In this document: positions 25,401 through 35,784 of the stretch, one piece after another
Layout of the letters: every line of letters begins with the position of its first letter
Position numbering within the stretch: position 1 is the stretch's first letter
From: Phoronis australis
Taxonomy: Eukaryota > Phoronida > Phoronidae
Reading direction: 5' to 3'
Assembly: GCA_002633005.1 (NCBI GenBank)
Contig: NMRA01000200.1
Span: 468,527-532,526, forward strand
Length of the DNA: 64,000 bases
Made by a program: the position numbers and the translations under genes
The notes under the pieces: model-generated
Seen by the model: only the letters and a program-made list of their open reading frames with translations
What the model was told of the DNA's origin: nothing
Databases searched by the model: none

Positions 25401-26659
25401 CTCACTAGCATGTATTTTAATTTTATTAAAATAGAATTCAAGGAGCTCTAATCTTGCAACTGGTAACCAAACCAAAGGGCGTGAAACCACCAAGCAACAG
25501 TATGAAACCAATAAATGAAAACGGAAATTCCTTCCGAAATGGAAGGAAGATTTTGACTGGTCATGGTATGATAGCGACCAGAAATAAAATGTTTTGTGTC
25601 CCGTGTGAAAAATACGCCAATGCATCTGGGTCAGATCTGTTCAGGATCGAATCTTTGAAAAGTCTCAAACAGTCGATGGCTCACTCACCAGCTTATAAAA
25701 AACATATAACTGAATTGAAAAGCCAGGGTAAACTTGTAGCGTGTTCACTGGTGAAATCCAATACAAATACCCACTTTAATAAAGTTGTGCAAAACTTAAA
25801 TATTGTGTATATGTTCTTACACAGTTTATTGTGTAATGTGCGACATTCACATATGTTTGAAAAGTATAATTTGAGTTTAATTACCTTTGGATGAGTGTCT
25901 TATAGGTCAAGACAAGTAAATTTCATTTCTACTGGTCCGACTGGACAAGTTAACATAAAAGTTAATGTCGAGCCTTGTTAGGGTAACACAGAATAGGCTG
26001 TTACGGCCCAATGAATGTGAATTGATGCACGATATAAAATGCAGTTGCGCAACTAGCCACTGAGATTTATACACGAGGTAACATTGCCGCACTAGACGTG
26101 AAACAATATGCTTTCATATTTCTTCGAGTTAGAAGGAATTAAATACATCCAAGGCCTCCTAAGCCTAAGGTGTCCCTCTACACGCAAAAGGTATTTATAA
26201 CAACGTGAATGTTTTAGTCAGTGTGAGGCATAATTCCCTGAAAAGCTTCCAGCGTATGAAGCTCTCCTAGTATAGGTGCTACACCGTGCCAGTGGCAGTG
26301 GTCACTGTCTAGTGTGAGGAATAATTTGCCACAAAACTCCCAGCACTTGGTGGCCATATGAGATGAACACCACCTGTGCCATCAGAGCTGACCCATTTCG
26401 GACGGTGGTACTGTCTAGTAATTAATCAGCTACTGATTCTGAGTAGGCCCACTGCCTTGGCGACTATAAGTGTAGAGTGTCTTAAGACAAGTTAAGTTGA
26501 GTAGTGACTATCATCAACGAACCTCTTTCCAATCAACGGTTGTATTCTCTTCACTGCTTTATCAATTTCCGATTTAGTTTCCGATTTTTCATACGTTGTG
26601 AAGTCACAGGTTGCTGCTACGGCACCCGACAAAGAAAGAATCGTTACACAAAATAACAT
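16295..26659 (-). CDS. M6PR: Cation-dependent mannose-6-phosphate receptor (CD-MPR), complete, 6 exons
   Basis: Type I membrane receptor that carries M6P-tagged lysosomal hydrolases from the trans-Golgi to endosomes. Exons in transcript order: 26659-26523, 19992-19820, 19067-18958, 18257-18115, 17288-17162, 16426-16295. Phases close to 273 aa plus stop (human 277). Residues 1-16 are a signal peptide. By alignment from memory, the four bovine M6P contacts Q66, R111, E133 and Y143 are kept: Q in GVVQQ, R in NPRKSIIM, E ten residues before Y, and Y in DEDCFYLFE. Paired lumenal cysteines and sequons NFT and NGT also match. One membrane span (about 185-207) precedes a cytosolic tail with the diaromatic SFWQD, the palmitoylation-site context GCDLVC, and the terminal DDSLLPM, a GGA-binding DxxLL signal. 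The start is the ATG at 26659; an upstream in-frame codon at 26686 is GTG. Intron 1 (6.5 kb) holds several transposon remnants. Confidence 0.95.
16743..16815 (+). repeat. Isolated piece of the ~120-bp periodic repeat, M6PR last intron
   Basis: Contains 'aactccaaagatacagaggc', 'aaacgtaagaaag' and 'acattaggagacacagcggt', matching 44995-45055 in order and spacing. Confidence 0.55.
18066..18130 (-). repeat. 33-bp tandem duplication containing the M6PR exon 4 splice donor
   Basis: Two near-identical segments carry ATGTATAATGTAAGTAAC on the minus strand. The proximal one is the real donor (intron starts at 18114); the second GTAAGT begins at 18081, 33 nt further in. Choosing the proximal donor restores the transmembrane segment length of CD-MPR. 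Using the distal donor would hit a stop codon at once (ATG TAA). Confidence 0.75.
18515..18940 (-). repeat. 41-bp minisatellite starting just after the M6PR exon 3 splice donor
   Basis: About ten copies of a 41-bp unit (minus strand: ctcatggacatagtactgag, then ttataactagagaggagacaa in part). Copies nearest the exon are the most uniform; those near 18520-18600 have diverged. The first partial unit begins roughly 10 nt after the donor at 18957. Confidence 0.9.
19654..19822 (-). repeat. 26-bp minisatellite abutting the M6PR exon 2 splice donor
   Basis: Six tandem copies of a 26-bp unit (plus strand: aatgtgtattgtcttgtggt followed by attata). On the minus strand the donor GTATGTATTTATAATACC itself matches the 3' part of the unit (15 of 17 positions), so the array runs directly into the 5' splice site at 19819. 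Confidence 0.9.
20212..20330 (-). repeat. Dispersed repeat, copy 1 (minus orientation)
   Basis: On the minus strand this segment contains GGTTCCAGGTTT and CCATGGAAATTA, and reads [19 protein letters not shown] in one frame. A second copy lies in opposite orientation at 23240-23335 in the same M6PR intron. The encoded string is partly conserved between copies, but I do not recognise it. Confidence 0.6.
21413..21662. mobile_element. Solo foldback with GCGTAAATTAA subrepeats, related to the Merlin TIR interior
   Basis: The left half runs from 'gatgaacattacg' through 'aattcttgttaatggc' and several 'gcgtaaatta' units. The right half is its inverse, ending 'gccattaacaagaatt' and 'gcgtaac'. The same order of motifs (gaacgttacg, attcttgttagtgg, then repeated taaagtaattattt) occurs inside the Merlin TIRs at 59870-60110 and 62075-62215. 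Confidence 0.7.
22014..22150 (+). repeat. Tandem pair, about 69 bp
   Basis: Two adjacent diverged copies, each starting tct(g/c)agaatgt and ending tctgctcttcag followed by a conserved 'atgg(c/t)t' stretch. Located in M6PR intron 1. Confidence 0.55.
23240..23335 (+). repeat. Dispersed repeat, copy 2 (plus orientation)
   Basis: Contains GGTTCCAGGTTT and CCATGGAAATAA and reads [17 protein letters not shown], parallel to the minus-strand copy at 20212-20330. Together they form an imperfect inverted pair about 3 kb apart. Confidence 0.6.
23348..23381. repeat. Perfect 15-bp hairpin with 4-nt loop
   Basis: AGTCACTCTCAGATA, loop TATC, then TATCTGAGAGTGACT. The arms are perfectly complementary. It could form a cruciform in DNA or a stable stem in the M6PR pre-mRNA intron. 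Confidence 0.8.
24077..25307. mobile_element. Candidate non-autonomous DNA transposon with 15-bp perfect TIRs
   Basis: TTACCGTACTCGTCC at 24077-24091 is matched exactly by its reverse complement at 25293-25307, with further similarity inward (TTAC and GCCCAT). A subterminal phrase 'cccatgct(t/c)ggcttacc' occurs near both ends. A 96-codon frame at 24299-24589 (plus strand) matches nothing I know. No clear target-site duplication is visible, so the assignment is tentative. Confidence 0.55.
24724..24846 (+). repeat. Tandem pair, about 57-60 bp
   Basis: Two adjacent copies containing 'ttcaaagtattca' and 'aagaagacctgtcaatc' and ending 'ttggttgcct'. Located inside the TIR-bounded segment in M6PR intron 1. 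Confidence 0.65.
25514..25730 (+). pseudogene. hAT/ZNF862-type (TTF-like) zinc-finger fragment, frameshifted
   Basis: One frame reads [20 protein letters not shown] from about 25515. One base later a second frame continues [37 protein letters not shown]. Joined, the order W-x(5)-W-x-Y-D ... M-F-C-x2-C ... H-x-x-H is that of the N-terminal zinc finger of hAT-derived proteins such as ZNF862 and KMT-like paralogues. The frameshift and the stop upstream (TGA) make it a remnant. It lies in M6PR intron 1 on the opposite strand; no transposase domain follows. Confidence 0.6.
26215..26440 (+). repeat. Degenerate ~100-bp tandem repeat near the M6PR first exon
   Basis: The phrase '(c/t)agtgtgagg(c/a)ataatt' followed by 'ccagc' occurs at about 26219 and 26310, with weaker similarity beyond. 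It lies in M6PR intron 1 close to the exon 1 donor at 26522. Confidence 0.4.
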
Positions 26660-27060
26660 TTTCCTTATTGCAACGTGGAAAGTCACTGACTTGATCCACC
26701 GGGAAGTGAACGATACATCACGAGTGGAAAGGAAAATAGGATAACAAGGTCAATTCGACTACTAGTTAAAACGTACAGGGGTCGCTGCGTCGGTCATAAC
26801 TTGATACGACCAGCGGGGCCGGCCGACGAACCCGGAGCGGTGTTATGCTTTTGGGGAACTCGGATAAGTGACAATTGTGACTGGGTCTGTCGTTGGCTAA
26901 TAAGAATGCAATCCCAAGATTGTATGAATTGACAGCATGAAACAATCCACGTTTTACATTCGACCAAAGGGCCACACTTTGCAGTCGGGTGCGGTTTTAA
27001 TTCATCGCGGTCGCGGCGGTCGGTCCGTCCCGCGTCCTGCAGTCACCAAACGGTGATGAA
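26660..27060 (-). promoter_or_regulatory. GC-rich upstream region of M6PR (probable promoter)
   Basis: Immediately upstream of the M6PR start the sequence becomes much richer in G+C and CpG than its surroundings, for example near 26810-26840 and 26990-27035 (cgcggtcgcggcgg). This is what a CpG-rich housekeeping promoter looks like. No TATA box is evident. The transcription start is not placed. Confidence 0.5.
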
Positions 27061-28190
27061 CCAGTTGCGGCGGCTATCTATTTGTTTCAACTTGTATTTT
27101 ATTCAGATAACCCGGGCTTTGTCCATACAAAGAACTAATGACGATTGTTCGCCTCATGGTCTAAAAATTTTCAGACCCTTAAAAATCATAAACATCTAAG
27201 TACAATCAGCACCAGGCTAATTGCTGACAGACACATCAGACCCTTACTCCAAAACCAAACATGAATGGATGGAACTACTTTTGACCTACTGCATCAGTTT
27301 AATAAACAATTTAGGGGATAAAAAAACAAAAGGACAGTTTATAACCAACGAAGCTTTCCGTGGTAAATGTGAACACCGGGCATTACATATATGAACCAGT
27401 GAGACAACTGAAAACACGAAATACCAGTTTTAACATATACTCAAAATCGCATTAATATTTATACAAATGTTAAACAAAGCATTGCATAATGTCAATGAAA
27501 AAATTACAAAACCTTCAGATTAAATTAGGACTCGGGAATGTCCAATGAGAAATGACAGTAAGCTTGTATAAAATAAACAATCTCCGACGGTTTCTTCAAA
27601 ACTTGTTTATNGTCCGTCCCGCGTCCAGTCACCAAACGGTGGTGAACCAGTTGCGGCGGCTATCTATTTGTTTCAACTTGTATTTTGTTCAGATAACCCG
27701 GGCTTTGTCCATACAAAGAACTCATGACGATTGTTCGCGTCTAAAAATTTTCAGACCCTTAAAAATCATAAACATCTAAGTACAATCAGCACCAGGCTAA
27801 TTGCTGACAGACACATCAGACCCTTACTTCAAAACCAAACATGAATGGATGGAACTACTTTTGACCTACTGCATCAGTTTAATAAACAATTTAGGGGATA
27901 AAAAACAAAAGGACAGTTTATAACCAACGAAGCTTTCCGTGGTAAATGTGAACACCGGGGATTACATATATGAACCAGTGAGACAACTGAAAACACGAAA
28001 TACCAGTTTTAACATATACTCAAAATCGCATTAATATTTATACAAATGTTAAACAAAGCATTGCATAATGTCAATGAAAAAATTACAAAACCTTCAGATT
28101 AAATTAGGACTCGGGAATGTCCAATGAGAAATGACAGTAAGCTTGTATAAAATAAACAATCTCCGACGGTTTCTTCAAAACTTGTTTATA
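27029..28190 (+). repeat. Near-identical 0.58-kb direct duplication around a single N (probable assembly artefact)
   Basis: About 27029-27610 and 27614-28190 are nearly identical over their whole length, differing by a few substitutions and small indels (for example cgtcctgcagtc versus cgtccagtc). A lone N at 27611 sits exactly at the junction. This is what two haplotype or contig ends placed side by side look like. It is also possible, though less likely, that it is a recent real duplication. Confidence 0.85.
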
Positions 28191-29175
28191 CAAGAAATAG
28201 AGGCGAGCAACTAATGAGACACAATTTGAACCAAAGTTTCAGGAACTGAATTGTAAAACTTCAACATTCATCAGAGGTAATTGCAAACAATAATAAAAAT
28301 AACATGGATGCAGAATAACGGTAATCGTACTTCACTTATGTAATTAGAAGTGTAGTGGTGTAGAACAGAATATGACAAATTGATGTAGAATAGGTACGAT
28401 GTACACGCACTGTTGGATGCACATATATTTTAGCACAGTCAATGGATGTTCAGTAGACGCAATTTTCTACTGAAAATGTCATTAGTCTTTGGCCAAATGA
28501 ATATTGGAATTATTTTTAAATTTTCACTTGCTTTCTTAAATAAGCACATTCATTCACTGGATGTTGCTGCAGTTATAAGAATATTTCCAACCACACACAG
28601 TTAACAACGCTAATTTTTCTTTTTAAGGTGTAAATGCTTAAACATTATACAACAACTAGTCTAGCTCAACGAAATTTTGTTCGCTTTCGTGAGGTGAATG
28701 TATTAAGCTGTCAATTTCTGCTCAAATTTGACTCAGGCTAGAAAGCAAGTACATTATTATTTTTATCCATACCCCCTGTAAAAAATACAGTAAATGTCGG
28801 CTAAACTGATGAATTGAGGAAATGTCCTTAATGTTTTGTATAGAAATACAAAACAGCTTAAGCAAAACAACAGACGGCTAAATGAGCTACACAGTGACTG
28901 CAATCAGAATGTATCATTCGAAATCAGAGATCAGAGTGATGAGTAAAGTGTTCAATGTACATAGGCGGATTTAGGGGGGCCCAGGGGGCCCGTCCCCCAC
29001 CCCCTTGGCTGCCGCAAAAAATAAAACAGCAAGAGCGTATGGGAAATGTTGAGTTTAGTAATTAACCCCGGTAATTGACATTATACGGCGGAAACAAGAG
29101 TTAAATGTGTGCAGTTTTAGTGTGTTTGGGGGGGGGGCTCAGATCCAATTTCAAGTGTCAAATTCGGAACACGGC
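28191..29175. other. Intergenic, no gene seen
   Basis: AT-rich sequence with no recognisable coding exon. A C/G-rich patch at about 28972-29008 (ggggggcccagggggccc) resembles the ends of common invertebrate MITEs but no partner is visible before the gap. Confidence 0.5.
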
Positions 29176-29994
29176 NNNNNNNNNNNNNNNNNNNNNNNNN
29201 NNNNNNNNNNNNNNNNNNNNNNNNNNNNNNNNNNNNNNNNNNNNNNNNNNNNNNNNNNNNNNNNNNNNNNNNNNNNNNNNNNNNNNNNNNNNNNNNNNNN
29301 NNNNNNNNNNNNNNNNNNNNNNNNNNNNNNNNNNNNNNNNNNNNNNNNNNNNNNNNNNNNNNNNNNNNNNNNNNNNNNNNNNNNNNNNNNNNNNNNNNNN
29401 NNNNNNNNNNNNNNNNNNNNNNNNNNNNNNNNNNNNNNNNNNNNNNNNNNNNNNNNNNNNNNNNNNNNNNNNNNNNNNNNNNNNNNNNNNNNNNNNNNNN
29501 NNNNNNNNNNNNNNNNNNNNNNNNNNNNNNNNNNNNNNNNNNNNNNNNNNNNNNNNNNNNNNNNNNNNNNNNNNNNNNNNNNNNNNNNNNNNNNNNNNNN
29601 NNNNNNNNNNNNNNNNNNNNNNNNNNNNNNNNNNNNNNNNNNNNNNNNNNNNNNNNNNNNNNNNNNNNNNNNNNNNNNNNNNNNNNNNNNNNNNNNNNNN
29701 NNNNNNNNNNNNNNNNNNNNNNNNNNNNNNNNNNNNNNNNNNNNNNNNNNNNNNNNNNNNNNNNNNNNNNNNNNNNNNNNNNNNNNNNNNNNNNNNNNNN
29801 NNNNNNNNNNNNNNNNNNNNNNNNNNNNNNNNNNNNNNNNNNNNNNNNNNNNNNNNNNNNNNNNNNNNNNNNNNNNNNNNNNNNNNNNNNNNNNNNNNNN
29901 NNNNNNNNNNNNNNNNNNNNNNNNNNNNNNNNNNNNNNNNNNNNNNNNNNNNNNNNNNNNNNNNNNNNNNNNNNNNNNNNNNNNNNNNNNNNNN
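29176..29994. other. Assembly gap, 819 N
   Basis: A run of N. The long open frames that appear to cross it are artefacts of the gap. Confidence 0.99.
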
Positions 29995-32930
29995 ATTTTG
30001 CAGTACACTTCAAGTGTTAGCGTCATGTAAACGGGAAAAGATAGAATGTTAAGACCACGCTTTCATTCTGCGACATTTTATTGAATCTAAATCACTTGTG
30101 CCCTGACATACAGAAAGCAACTACCACTGTTTTTGCAACATATGTTAATGGTCATTCTGTCGCTTGCAAACAATGATTCTTCGAATGGGCAATGTGTCAA
30201 AGTCGTGGACCAAGTAGGTGTGCAACATCAACATACAGATATGAGCAGTACATCACATGGATACTCAGACTGGATGGGCCATAGAAGTTACTCGACAGAA
30301 AACAAAGCAAGTTGACAGAAACATGTCGTCATTCCTTGCACCAACACAAGGTCCAAGTGATTTTTGAGCGATGACAGGCAGACCAATAGACCAAAATAAA
30401 CCCAAACAAATGAAAAATTATAACACAATTACAATAGTGCAGTACTGCACAAGTTTGATGAAAATGCAGAAGAATCCGGATGACTTTACGTCCGAATAAC
30501 CGAGGAAATTATTTTTACGCTTGAATAATCTTATTAATTTGTTCACGTTTCATGTAGAGTGGAGTATTCTTTTTCTTCAACAACAAGATTTTTAAAAGTC
30601 GACTGTAAATTATTAATTTTTTGTTCTCATTATTCATAAGTTGATCAAGTGTTTAGTTGTTGGAATTTTGACCTTTCCTTTCTGTTTAGTCTGTTCAGTT
30701 AATGTTAATAGTGAAATGAACATTGCTGTCTTGGGACTGAAGTTCCCTTATCTATTTCTACTGGTTTCATCTCCACTGTCACATATGAATCAGTCTCAGT
30801 CCCTAGCTGAAGTGGTTGTAGGTCACAACCCACACTATCACAACAAATAGACTAAAAAGAGACATGCAGGGTACAGGTACAGGCTACTGTACATGGGATC
30901 CTGGGAAATGAAGGGATACACAATTACGGCCATCAAAAGTGACTCAACTGTGTATTTGACCTGTTCACTTCAATGTTGTTAACCAAGCATATGTGGAACG
31001 TTTGAATGAACACAAATGATGATGGTTTCAAGAAAACGCCCTGGATTTAGAGGTTGGACTCTACCATAACAAAAGAATAGTTTATAAAATTGTGACATCA
31101 GTGTATTTCTTAGCTGTAAGGTCACCTTGGTTATCTCATTTTGGGATGTATATAAAGTGTACAGTAAGCTTGTTCAAAGTGTTTCTTTTAATCATGACTT
31201 GTACGAAAATGGAGAATTAGTTTACTTTGGTTAAATTCAATGTAGTGACCATTTTTAGTTTACACATTCAAATGAAAATTATAAATAATGAATAAACAAG
31301 ATTGCTTATTTAGGTTAATAATTCTAAGATTCTCTTGACAACTGTTGCCAACTTTATTAAAGTCTGCCATTATTTTGTGTCTTGTTCTACTTACAAGTGT
31401 TCATTTAAATGGAGGACACCAGTGATGTCTGCATAACCAACTTACACAGGGACATATAATTGCGCAACTGAAATAGTTCTCAATATATGATATAGCTGTA
31501 AAGCTATTGTATCCACTATTACTAAAATATCATGACGTTCTGGAAAGTGCATGAATGAAACTGAAAGCTTGTATTAAATCACCAAGCCTGTACAGAAAAT
31601 CACTACATGTTTTGTATTCATACACCACCTTCACATCAATTTATTATTTTATAAAATCATAAATATTGGATGCATAAAAAATAGATGTCATCTTATACAC
31701 TGTTTTTGGGTTGTTTTTGTATAGTTTAACGAAAAGTATATAAGTATTTTATAAAAATTCATTTATAGCGTGTACAGAATACTAGGCTGGGTGTTAAGTT
31801 CCAATGTTTATTACATCTAGTAGTGATAATGAGGGTGTTGGTAAGTTGACACTTTCTAAGTTATAGACATACAGCTGTCCGAGATCTGTACTGCTGTAGC
31901 TAGAGACCAGGCGAATTTTTCTCATGGCACAGTTAGTTATTGCTCAACCTGAGCTGGACGATGCTCGGCGAGTCCCGGCCGGTGTAATATTAATTGGCCG
32001 TAGGGGTCATTTTTTCACTGCAGGGTGGTTTTTTCATGGGGTCTAAATTTAATGTGAAGAGTTTTCACCCCATGAAAAAGTAATACCCCAAGTCCGAAAA
32101 ATTTGTGCTGTCATTATAACGGTTCTCCCGCAACAAAGGCTTGGCAGACATTTGATCGGTACGGCCGCAATAGGCCGGGGATCTTTCAATAAAATTTGAT
32201 AAGCGGAAGTTTACGTATGCCTGTGGGTGACCTCCCGGGGGGTGCTATACTGGCCTGGGTTGGCTATCGAAGAATAAAAACACAAAAGAGTGGTGATCTG
32301 GGTCAAAAGACATGCAATTACACGATTCTTAAACTGGGGGAACGGGTAGCGCCGGATTGTTCTGTGGGCCGGGACGATTACACAGCGACCGGCCAGGCCA
32401 CCAAGGAGGCGTCAACGAAGGGGAGGCAAGGATCACAGCATTTTTAGACCGGGGAAGGGCGCCAAAGAGATGTGGACAGGGGAGGGGGAAGCAAGGACCC
32501 TTGTTGACCGAGGGAGGGGTGCAGGCGGGCCCATAGCCAGCATTGCGCAGGGAGTGGTTCGAATTTCTTGAACTTTACAAATGTCGACACTATGGGGTTT
32601 TCATTAAGGCCCTCAGTTGACGCTTTATCGGCCGTCAAACAGATGGTGGAGAACAAAAGTTAGTATATGGGGATATAAAAAATGCCACAAAATGACTTCA
32701 CTTTTTCAACACCGGAAGAACCAAAACAAATATTTTGTACGCCTATGTATTGAAAAACAGCAATTAAATTTATTATTGACGTATACCCTTACGTACAAGT
32801 CTACATTAAACCAAATATCTACAAAATTACAGAATTTAATTGCACAAAAGTAAAGTATTCTGAATGCAGAAATTCTGTAGAATTTGATTGACTTTATACG
32901 AATCTGCCATTAATAAGCTCTTCCTTTAGT
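29995..32930. other. Intergenic, no gene seen; one 13-bp perfect hairpin
   Basis: No coding exon is recognised. TTTTTCATGGGGT at 32030-32042 and its reverse complement at 32067-32079 form a hairpin with a 24-nt loop. The patch at 32150-32620 is more GC-rich than its surroundings but has no credible gene. Confidence 0.5.
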
Positions 32931-32939
32931 AACATTTAG

Positions 32940-33775
32940 CAAAAAAAAAACGAAAGGTATATCCATAGAAAAGGAAAATGTTCGATTGCACGATCAAATT
33001 CAAGGTAAAATTTTCAAAATCGCTGTTAGTTTTCTGAATTATAGTTCCGATTTCGTTTTGTGCAACTTAAGTTTTTTCATAAAGCTATGTAACACCTATT
33101 TTTGATAGACACTTATACAAAAGAAGAACGGTTTAAAAACAATCCCTACTATCTGAAAGTTTCGTCTGAATCCGTTCAGCCGCTACTGAGATATGGTGTT
33201 TCAAAGTTGGCCAAAATTGAACATTTTTCTAGAGTACAGCTTCGGCATACCGACTTTATTTGAACTAAGGAACACGAGTTCGCGAAAACGACTTGGTGGA
33301 TTTCGGCGTTGAAACTTTCCTAACTTATATTTATTCATCAATCTCGAAAACACTGTTTGGATTTTCGTTATAAAGGCCTAGTTTTTGCGTAATGTAACAA
33401 AAGACGATTACGACTATTTTCTACAAAAATACCTTACGTTTTGCGAGTTGAGTTGTCACAGAAACCAAACTAAAAGACTAATCCAAAATTTCTAACAGCG
33501 TTTTTGAGGTAACTGGTGAAGATTTCATTTTAAAAAGGTAATTCTTTAAAATCGACAGAAGTTATTTTGTTGTAAATGTACATTTCTTAAAAAAGAAATT
33601 TTGACTTAAACAAGGTGTTAATGTAAAAATAATGAAGGCACATCAATATAAAACATTTTTATAACCCATATTTTTTCTTTCAGAAAATACATACTTTTAC
33701 TAATTGACAAAGCCTGTTTTTTATATACGAGTTAGAACGGCGGCCACTACATAAGGTTTGAGATAACCTTAAGTC
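32940..33775 (-). mobile_element. Second copy of the TTAAGGTTAT-end repeat family, diverged
   Basis: The right end reads 'gagataaccttaa', and 33660-33770 tracks the 1790-1905 arm (ctttcagaaaata, gacaaagc). On the minus strand about 33050-33240 also matches the repeat at 45890-46030 (ttttggccaa, catatctcag, gtttttaaa). The left end is unclear, possibly near 'acgaaaggta' at 32950. Confidence 0.6.
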
Positions 33776-35784
33776 TAGCGAGCATCCAATTACATTTCAG
33801 TCATCGTCATTAAAACGCGTTTTGGTCAGATACGACTGGCTTCTGTTTGCGTATTTATATATCAACACCGCCACATCAAAGTATAGCTCACAACAATTAA
33901 AAGATCAACTAAACAATGATCCAAATGTGCGTTTTCAGTATGTAACACCTTCAAATTAACAATTTTGCAAATTCCCCAACTTTTATGGACGTTTTGAAAT
34001 TATTGAACACACAGTACCAATACCGCGAGGTGTAAAACACCATTTAAGGAATGGGAGGAGCAAGTCTAATAATAGGGAATTCCCAGTTCAAGTACAGAGA
34101 CACTGAACCAAACCGTGGCAATCAGCACTGGCTGACAGGACTATGGCTTACAACTGAACAACAAACAACCACTTGTCAAACAAACATAATTTAATTACAA
34201 TAAGATGTCAAAACAGATATCCAAAAGAATCACATACAAATGATTATAAAAGACCAAAGAAAATGGTATGCAAAAATTGATTGTATAGACACGTTGTGCA
34301 TAGTATCCTCCAGCAAGTTAACTAAGATAATTGAATAATCAAGCTTCCCGAGTACTAAGTCAAAACTTACGAATAAGAAATTCAAGCTCACACAAACTGG
34401 TAGGAAAATGTTTAATTCATACAACCCGAGCGCCAGCTGTCAAATTCAACCTGCGCAAGGTAATAAAACCTATTCCATCACAAATTCAATCTCACACACC
34501 AGGTAGGAAATTGGTCATTGAGTCTGTAATGACAAAATTAATAGCTTTCATAGAAGGTGAGTGAGATGTGTTGGGGGCCAGCACATAATGTCAGGATTTC
34601 AACTTCACAAGTGAGCAAACTTGACATCTTATATGCATACATCAAACAGCAGTTATGGCTCATTGCTGGTGACCAATTTGATTTAATGTAAAAAACATAC
34701 AATACAATACAATACAATAATAAAAATGACAAAACCTAGTTGCAGCAGGTGGGTAGAAAATGCATAGTATTAATTTTCAATATAAACATATAACCCCACA
34801 TACAACTAAACAGCGATAATAATTGAGCTTGGAATAATATTATTGCTCAACATTCTTTAGCGTTGTTGTCCCATAAAAAGGAGGGGGTGGGGGCTGTTCA
34901 GCCTCAGATTCCAATGAACCATCCATAGGAAGGACAAGGGTCGTTCTGGCTACATTACAACTCTGCATCTTCAACCTGCAGCCATTAAAGACAAAGTAAA
35001 GTACCAAATCTTCAAATAAAAATTTCGCATCATTCACAACAAATTTCGATGTTAGTGATTAATAAAATATAATCAGCAGTGAGTAAGTTTCACATCAAAT
35101 TATTACAGTAACTTCAGTGCTGTCATTGAGCAGGAATGGCGCACTGAAAATCTGAAAATCAGTTGTAATCCATTCAACAATCCAAGAGTAAATCACAGAG
35201 ATCACATGACTTTACACATATAAAGCATCAACAACTCCTATTCTAAGATCAGCAGCCAGAGAAGAATAACATTACAGTGTTCGCATAGAACAAAATTGCC
35301 CATGATTGTATTTCACACACACCTGTAGATGCCTATAAACAATGAAAGGCATTTTTAACATTAGAGTTTCCTAGACACACACATGAATAAGTAAAATAAC
35401 ACATACCATAGAATAACATACTAACAAGAAACATTTCACACATCACTCAACAATAATTCATTCACTGTCTACTTCACAGCAGTTTGATACAATAAACTCT
35501 CAAAATCAGCTGGAATGGTCGATTCTCAGAAAATAGCAACAAAAATGTAATTGGAATTTCATTCATAATGCAATTTGTTCAAAATAATGTCCTACTTTAG
35601 ACTATTTAACAATAAGATATTATTTGTTCATGTCCTCTCTCAACAAAAACTAAAACGTCTGACAGAGGAATGTCGAATAATAATAATAACAAGTGACAAG
35701 GCTCCATGTCACTGAGCCCTACATGGTGTTTACCAACAGGTGCCCACTTGCAGGAAGCAAATTGCAACACTAAATCAACACACA
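33776..35784. other. Intergenic and probable castor 3' UTR
   Basis: The castor stop codon is at 35785-35787 on the minus strand, so the 3' UTR extends into this interval. I cannot place its poly(A) site. A diverged ~108-bp tandem pair lies near 34372-34520 (ctcacacaaactggtaggaaa versus ctcacacaccaggtaggaaa), and a short (aatac)n run at about 34696-34718. Confidence 0.45.

Noticed and set aside
26660-26686. Upstream extension of the M6PR start to 26686
   Set aside because: The codon at 26686 is GTG; the ATG at 26659 directly opens a good signal peptide.
29105-30052. Long open frames of about 300 codons on both strands
   Set aside because: They consist almost wholly of unknown residues from the N gap; not genes.
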